A stretch of 27,467 bases of DNA from DATKDP01 sp035546335 (GTDB lineage Bacteria; Acidobacteriota; Thermoanaerobaculia; Gp7-AA8), in contig DATKDP010000089.1 of the NCBI GenBank assembly GCA_035546335.1, forward strand, positions 1 through 27,467, read 5' to 3'. Shown here one piece after another: positions 25,584 through 27,467 of the stretch (positions within the stretch are counted from its first letter, which is position 1; each line of letters begins with the position of its first letter). Below the pieces are notes generated by a model. The model was not told the origin of the DNA. It made no database searches and worked only from the letters and a program-made list of their open reading frames with translations. Both the position numbers and the translations under genes were made by a program.

Positions 25584-26141
25584 TCATGCCCAGAGCGCTG
25601 CGAGCTCGATCGAGATCGCTTCGAACGGCGGCGCGCAGACAGTTGCCGCTTCGGTGTACGTCTCGAGAACAACCCAGTCGAGATCGTCGCGACCGTACAC
25701 CTCGAGCAGCCGCTTCGACGGATCGACCAGCCAGAGATGTGAGACTCCGGCGAGCGCGTAGCGCGGGAGCTTCTGTGAGCGGTCGAACCGCTCGGTCGAC
25801 GGCGACAGCACCTCGCACAGCCAGTCGGGTGCGATCTCGACTCCGCTTCCCTCCGGAAGGTCGGCAAGCCGCTCGCGACGCCAGCCGGCGATATCGGGCA
25901 CGAGGACATCACCGAACTGGTGAAGCTCCGGCTCGTGGAGAATCCACCATCCGCCCGGGCCGTGGCGTCCTCGATGGAAAGCTCCATTGAGCTCTCCTCC
26001 CAGAACCGAGGCCGCGTTGGAATGCCGCAGCGACGGGCGGGGAGAAAGGTACAGATCGCCCCCGACGAGCTCGGCGACTTTGTGCTCGGGAGCAGCGATC
26101 ACATCGCTGTAGAACGCGCCGCTTTTCGCTTTCTCGCTCAT
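25584..26141 (-). CDS. Uma2 family (DUF820) putative endonuclease, copy A
   Basis: 185 residues, full length for the family. Catalytic-type residues D83 (VPDIAGW), E110 (LCEVLSPST) and K124 (DRSQKLPRYA) are all present, as is the closing GVSHLWLVDP. The sequence is about 91% identical to copy B downstream, so the pair arose by recent tandem duplication of a roughly 570-bp unit. There is no signal peptide, so it is cytoplasmic. The leader (26142-26192) contains two short hairpins, one terminator-like and one covering a GAGG ribosome-binding site. The gene diverges from the PHP-domain gene across about 125 nt. Confidence 0.88.
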   Translation of the reverse strand: MSEKAKSGAFYSDVIAAPEHKVAELVGGDLYLSPRPSLRHSNAASVLGGELNGAFHRGRHGPGGWWILHEPELHQFGDVLVPDIAGWRRERLADLPEGSGVEIAPDWLCEVLSPSTERFDRSQKLPRYALAGVSHLWLVDPSKRLLEVYGRDDLDWVVLETYTEAATVCAPPFEAISIELAALWA

Positions 26142-26192
26142 GCTCCGAGGCTACCTCGGAATCGAGAAAAAGCCGAGGAAAATGTGCTCGGC
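26142..26192 (-). promoter_or_regulatory. Possible attenuator leader of the Uma2 pair
   Basis: Read on the minus strand the leader is GCCGAG (26192-26187), 9 nt, CTCGGC (26177-26172), TTTTT, then CCGAGG (26159-26154), TAG, CCTCGG (26150-26145), AGC and the ATG. The first pair plus T run looks like an intrinsic terminator; the second pair would hide GAGG. Segment 2 can also pair with segment 3, so the two states exclude one another. Stems are only 6 bp, so this may be chance. Confidence 0.35.
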
Positions 26193-26265
26193 AGATCCGC
26201 GAAGCTCTCATTACGTTTTGTATCAGGTGTGTGCCACACTGCTGTTCATGTTCGCGTCCCGAGTC

Positions 26266-27285
26266 ATGATGCGGGCGATGCCCGAGCGGATGATCGCTGG
26301 TCTTCTGCCATTCGTGCTGGTCTCCGCGATTGCTTCCACCCTTGCCGCCGAGGGGACGGCCAAACGATGGTTCAAGGGAAACACACATGCTCATACGACG
26401 GAGAGTGACGGCGACAGCACGCCCGATGAGGTGGCGAGCTGGTATCGCCGTCACGGATACGATTTTCTCGTCCTTTCGGATCACAACGTTCTGACCGGAA
26501 TCGAGGGACTGGCGGCACTCGAGGGCGCCGACGGGAGTTTCCTCCTGATCCGAGGCGAAGAAGTGAGTGACGTTTTCGGAAAGAAACCAATCCACATCAA
26601 CGGGCTCGGGCTCGAGCGGCTGGTTCCGCCCCAGGGAGGGACGAGCGTTTCCTCGGTGATCCAGCGGAACGTCGATGCCGTTCGCGGCGCGAGGGGTGTA
26701 CCGCACATCAATCACCCCAACTTCGGATGGGCGATCAGCGCCGAAGATCTGGCCCGCGTGGAGCGTTACCGTCTGCTGGAGATCTTCAACGGCCACCCGC
26801 TGGTGAACAACGACGGTGGCGGCGAGTCGCCCTCGGTGGAGGCGGTGTGGGACATGCTGCTCTCTGCGGGCAAGGTGGTGTACGGAATCGCGGTCGACGA
26901 CGCGCACCACTTCAAGCGGCCATGGGATCGCGGTGCGGTGCAGCCTGGCCGCGGGTGGGTCGTGGTTCGCGCGGCAAAGCTCGAAGCGGCGGCGATTCTC
27001 GAAGCGATGGAGCGAGGCGACTTCTATGCCTCCACCGGCGTGGTGATCGACGATCTCGTCGTCGACGATTCGTCGATGACGATCACCATCACAACGAAGG
27101 GCGACACGCGCTACACGACTTCGTTCATTGGGCGGAACGGTGCGATTCTCTCCCGCTCTTCATCGAATCGTGCGAGCTACTCGTTTCGAGGCGACGAAGG
27201 CTACGTCCGTGCGAAGATCCACGACTCCAACGGTAACGTCGCGTGGCTGCAACCGGTCTTCGTTCGAAATGCAGCAGAACCATGA
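26266..27285 (+). CDS. Exported PHP-domain phosphoesterase-like protein
   Basis: 339 residues from MMRAMPERMIAGLL; other in-frame ATGs (26140, 26248, 26278, 26290) exist and no ribosome-binding site decides. The chosen start gives a standard signal peptide (basic start, hydrophobic 10-27, cleavage near TLA-AEG). PHP metal-binding motifs are complete: GNTHAHT (H41, H43), LSDHN (D72, H73), RGEEVS (E98/E99), HINHPNFGW (H148, H150) and VDDAHH (D211/D212, H214). The polymerase-and-histidinol-phosphatase fold hydrolyses phosphoesters with two or three metal ions; secreted single-domain members like this one have unknown substrates. Residues about 260-339 form a C-terminal beta-rich domain (DDLVVDDSSMTITITTKGDTRYTTSFIGRNG) often found in such proteins. 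It is transcribed away from the Uma2 pair. Confidence 0.88.
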   Translation: MMRAMPERMIAGLLPFVLVSAIASTLAAEGTAKRWFKGNTHAHTTESDGDSTPDEVASWYRRHGYDFLVLSDHNVLTGIEGLAALEGADGSFLLIRGEEVSDVFGKKPIHINGLGLERLVPPQGGTSVSSVIQRNVDAVRGARGVPHINHPNFGWAISAEDLARVERYRLLEIFNGHPLVNNDGGGESPSVEAVWDMLLSAGKVVYGIAVDDAHHFKRPWDRGAVQPGRGWVVVRAAKLEAAAILEAMERGDFYASTGVVIDDLVVDDSSMTITITTKGDTRYTTSFIGRNGAILSRSSSNRASYSFRGDEGYVRAKIHDSNGNVAWLQPVFVRNAAEP

Positions 27286-27366
27286 CCGCGGACGTCTCGC
27301 CCGTCTGCGAATGACACCGGCCGCCCCCGTCATCCTTCCATGAGAAGGCCATCAAGAGTCAAGACC

Positions 27367-27404
27367 GGAGGTGAGACGCCCGACGTGGCGGGCGGCTCGC
27401 CTCC
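27367..27404. repeat. Imperfect palindrome downstream of the PHP gene
   Basis: GGAGGTGAGACGCCCGAC (27367-27384) and GGCGGGCGGCTCGCCTCC (27387-27404) pair at about 15 of 18 positions with a 2-nt gap. There is no T run, so it is not a typical terminator, though it lies 82 nt after the stop. Nothing else is seen in 27286-27467. Confidence 0.6.
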
Positions 27405-27467
27405 TACCGCAGCGGTCGGGTGGTGGCGGTAGGGCGGTGGAATGGTGCAGAGGGTGCGGCGACAGAG

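Overview
The window looks like a chromosomal segment of a high-GC, Gram-negative-type soil or sediment bacterium, most likely of the Acidobacteriota. The indicators are a PadR regulator directly coupled to an ADOP-type (acidobacterial duplicated orphan permease) gene, many exported proteins, a MopE-repeat subtilase, and intergenic spaces filled with dispersed palindromes and heptamer arrays. This assignment is inference: there is no rRNA or marker gene here.

Layout. Positions 1-8791 are read from the minus strand. In order of transcription they hold an exported protein-L-isoaspartate methyltransferase and a coupled 822-residue membrane protein with a spermidine-synthase-like core; a repeat-filled gap (5225-5585); a membrane M48 metallopeptidase followed by three tandem AIM24/TIGR00266 paralogues in one tight operon; a small one-TM protein; and an exported PQQ-type sugar dehydrogenase-like protein with a dockerin. 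From 9030 the coding strand is plus: a lipoprotein M48 peptidase with a LysM-like tail; a secreted proteinase K-like S8 peptidase with two MopE-type repeats and a strong terminator; PadR plus ADOP permease, the latter apparently frameshifted; a secreted TPR protein; a full-length Lhr-type helicase; and an exported protein with a CxxS thioredoxin-like centre. Two nearly identical Uma2-family genes lie on the minus strand (25000-26141), and an exported PHP-domain protein (26266-27285) diverges from them.

How the genes fit together. Much of the window concerns the cell envelope: two M48 peptidases, exported PIMT, AIM24 proteins, secreted subtilase, TPR lipid/protein-facing proteins and an ADOP permease. 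The M48-AIM24x3 operon is the clearest multi-gene unit and the best candidate for an undescribed membrane quality-control system. The PadR-ADOP unit has a readable promoter with a palindromic operator overlapping the -10 and ribosome-binding site.

The non-coding part is unusually structured. There are at least four repeat classes: (i) a roughly 65-bp element beginning CGTCATCCTGAGCGAG; (ii) heptamer arrays (GGCAGRN, GTGAAGG, AGGCTGR) that start at or inside the stop codon of four genes; (iii) a three-hairpin element built round CCGGTGGTG/CACCACCGG; (iv) a roughly 135-bp element with 19-20 nt inverted arms around CCGAACTTTGTCGCGG. I saw no tRNA, rRNA, CRISPR array, transposase or phage gene.
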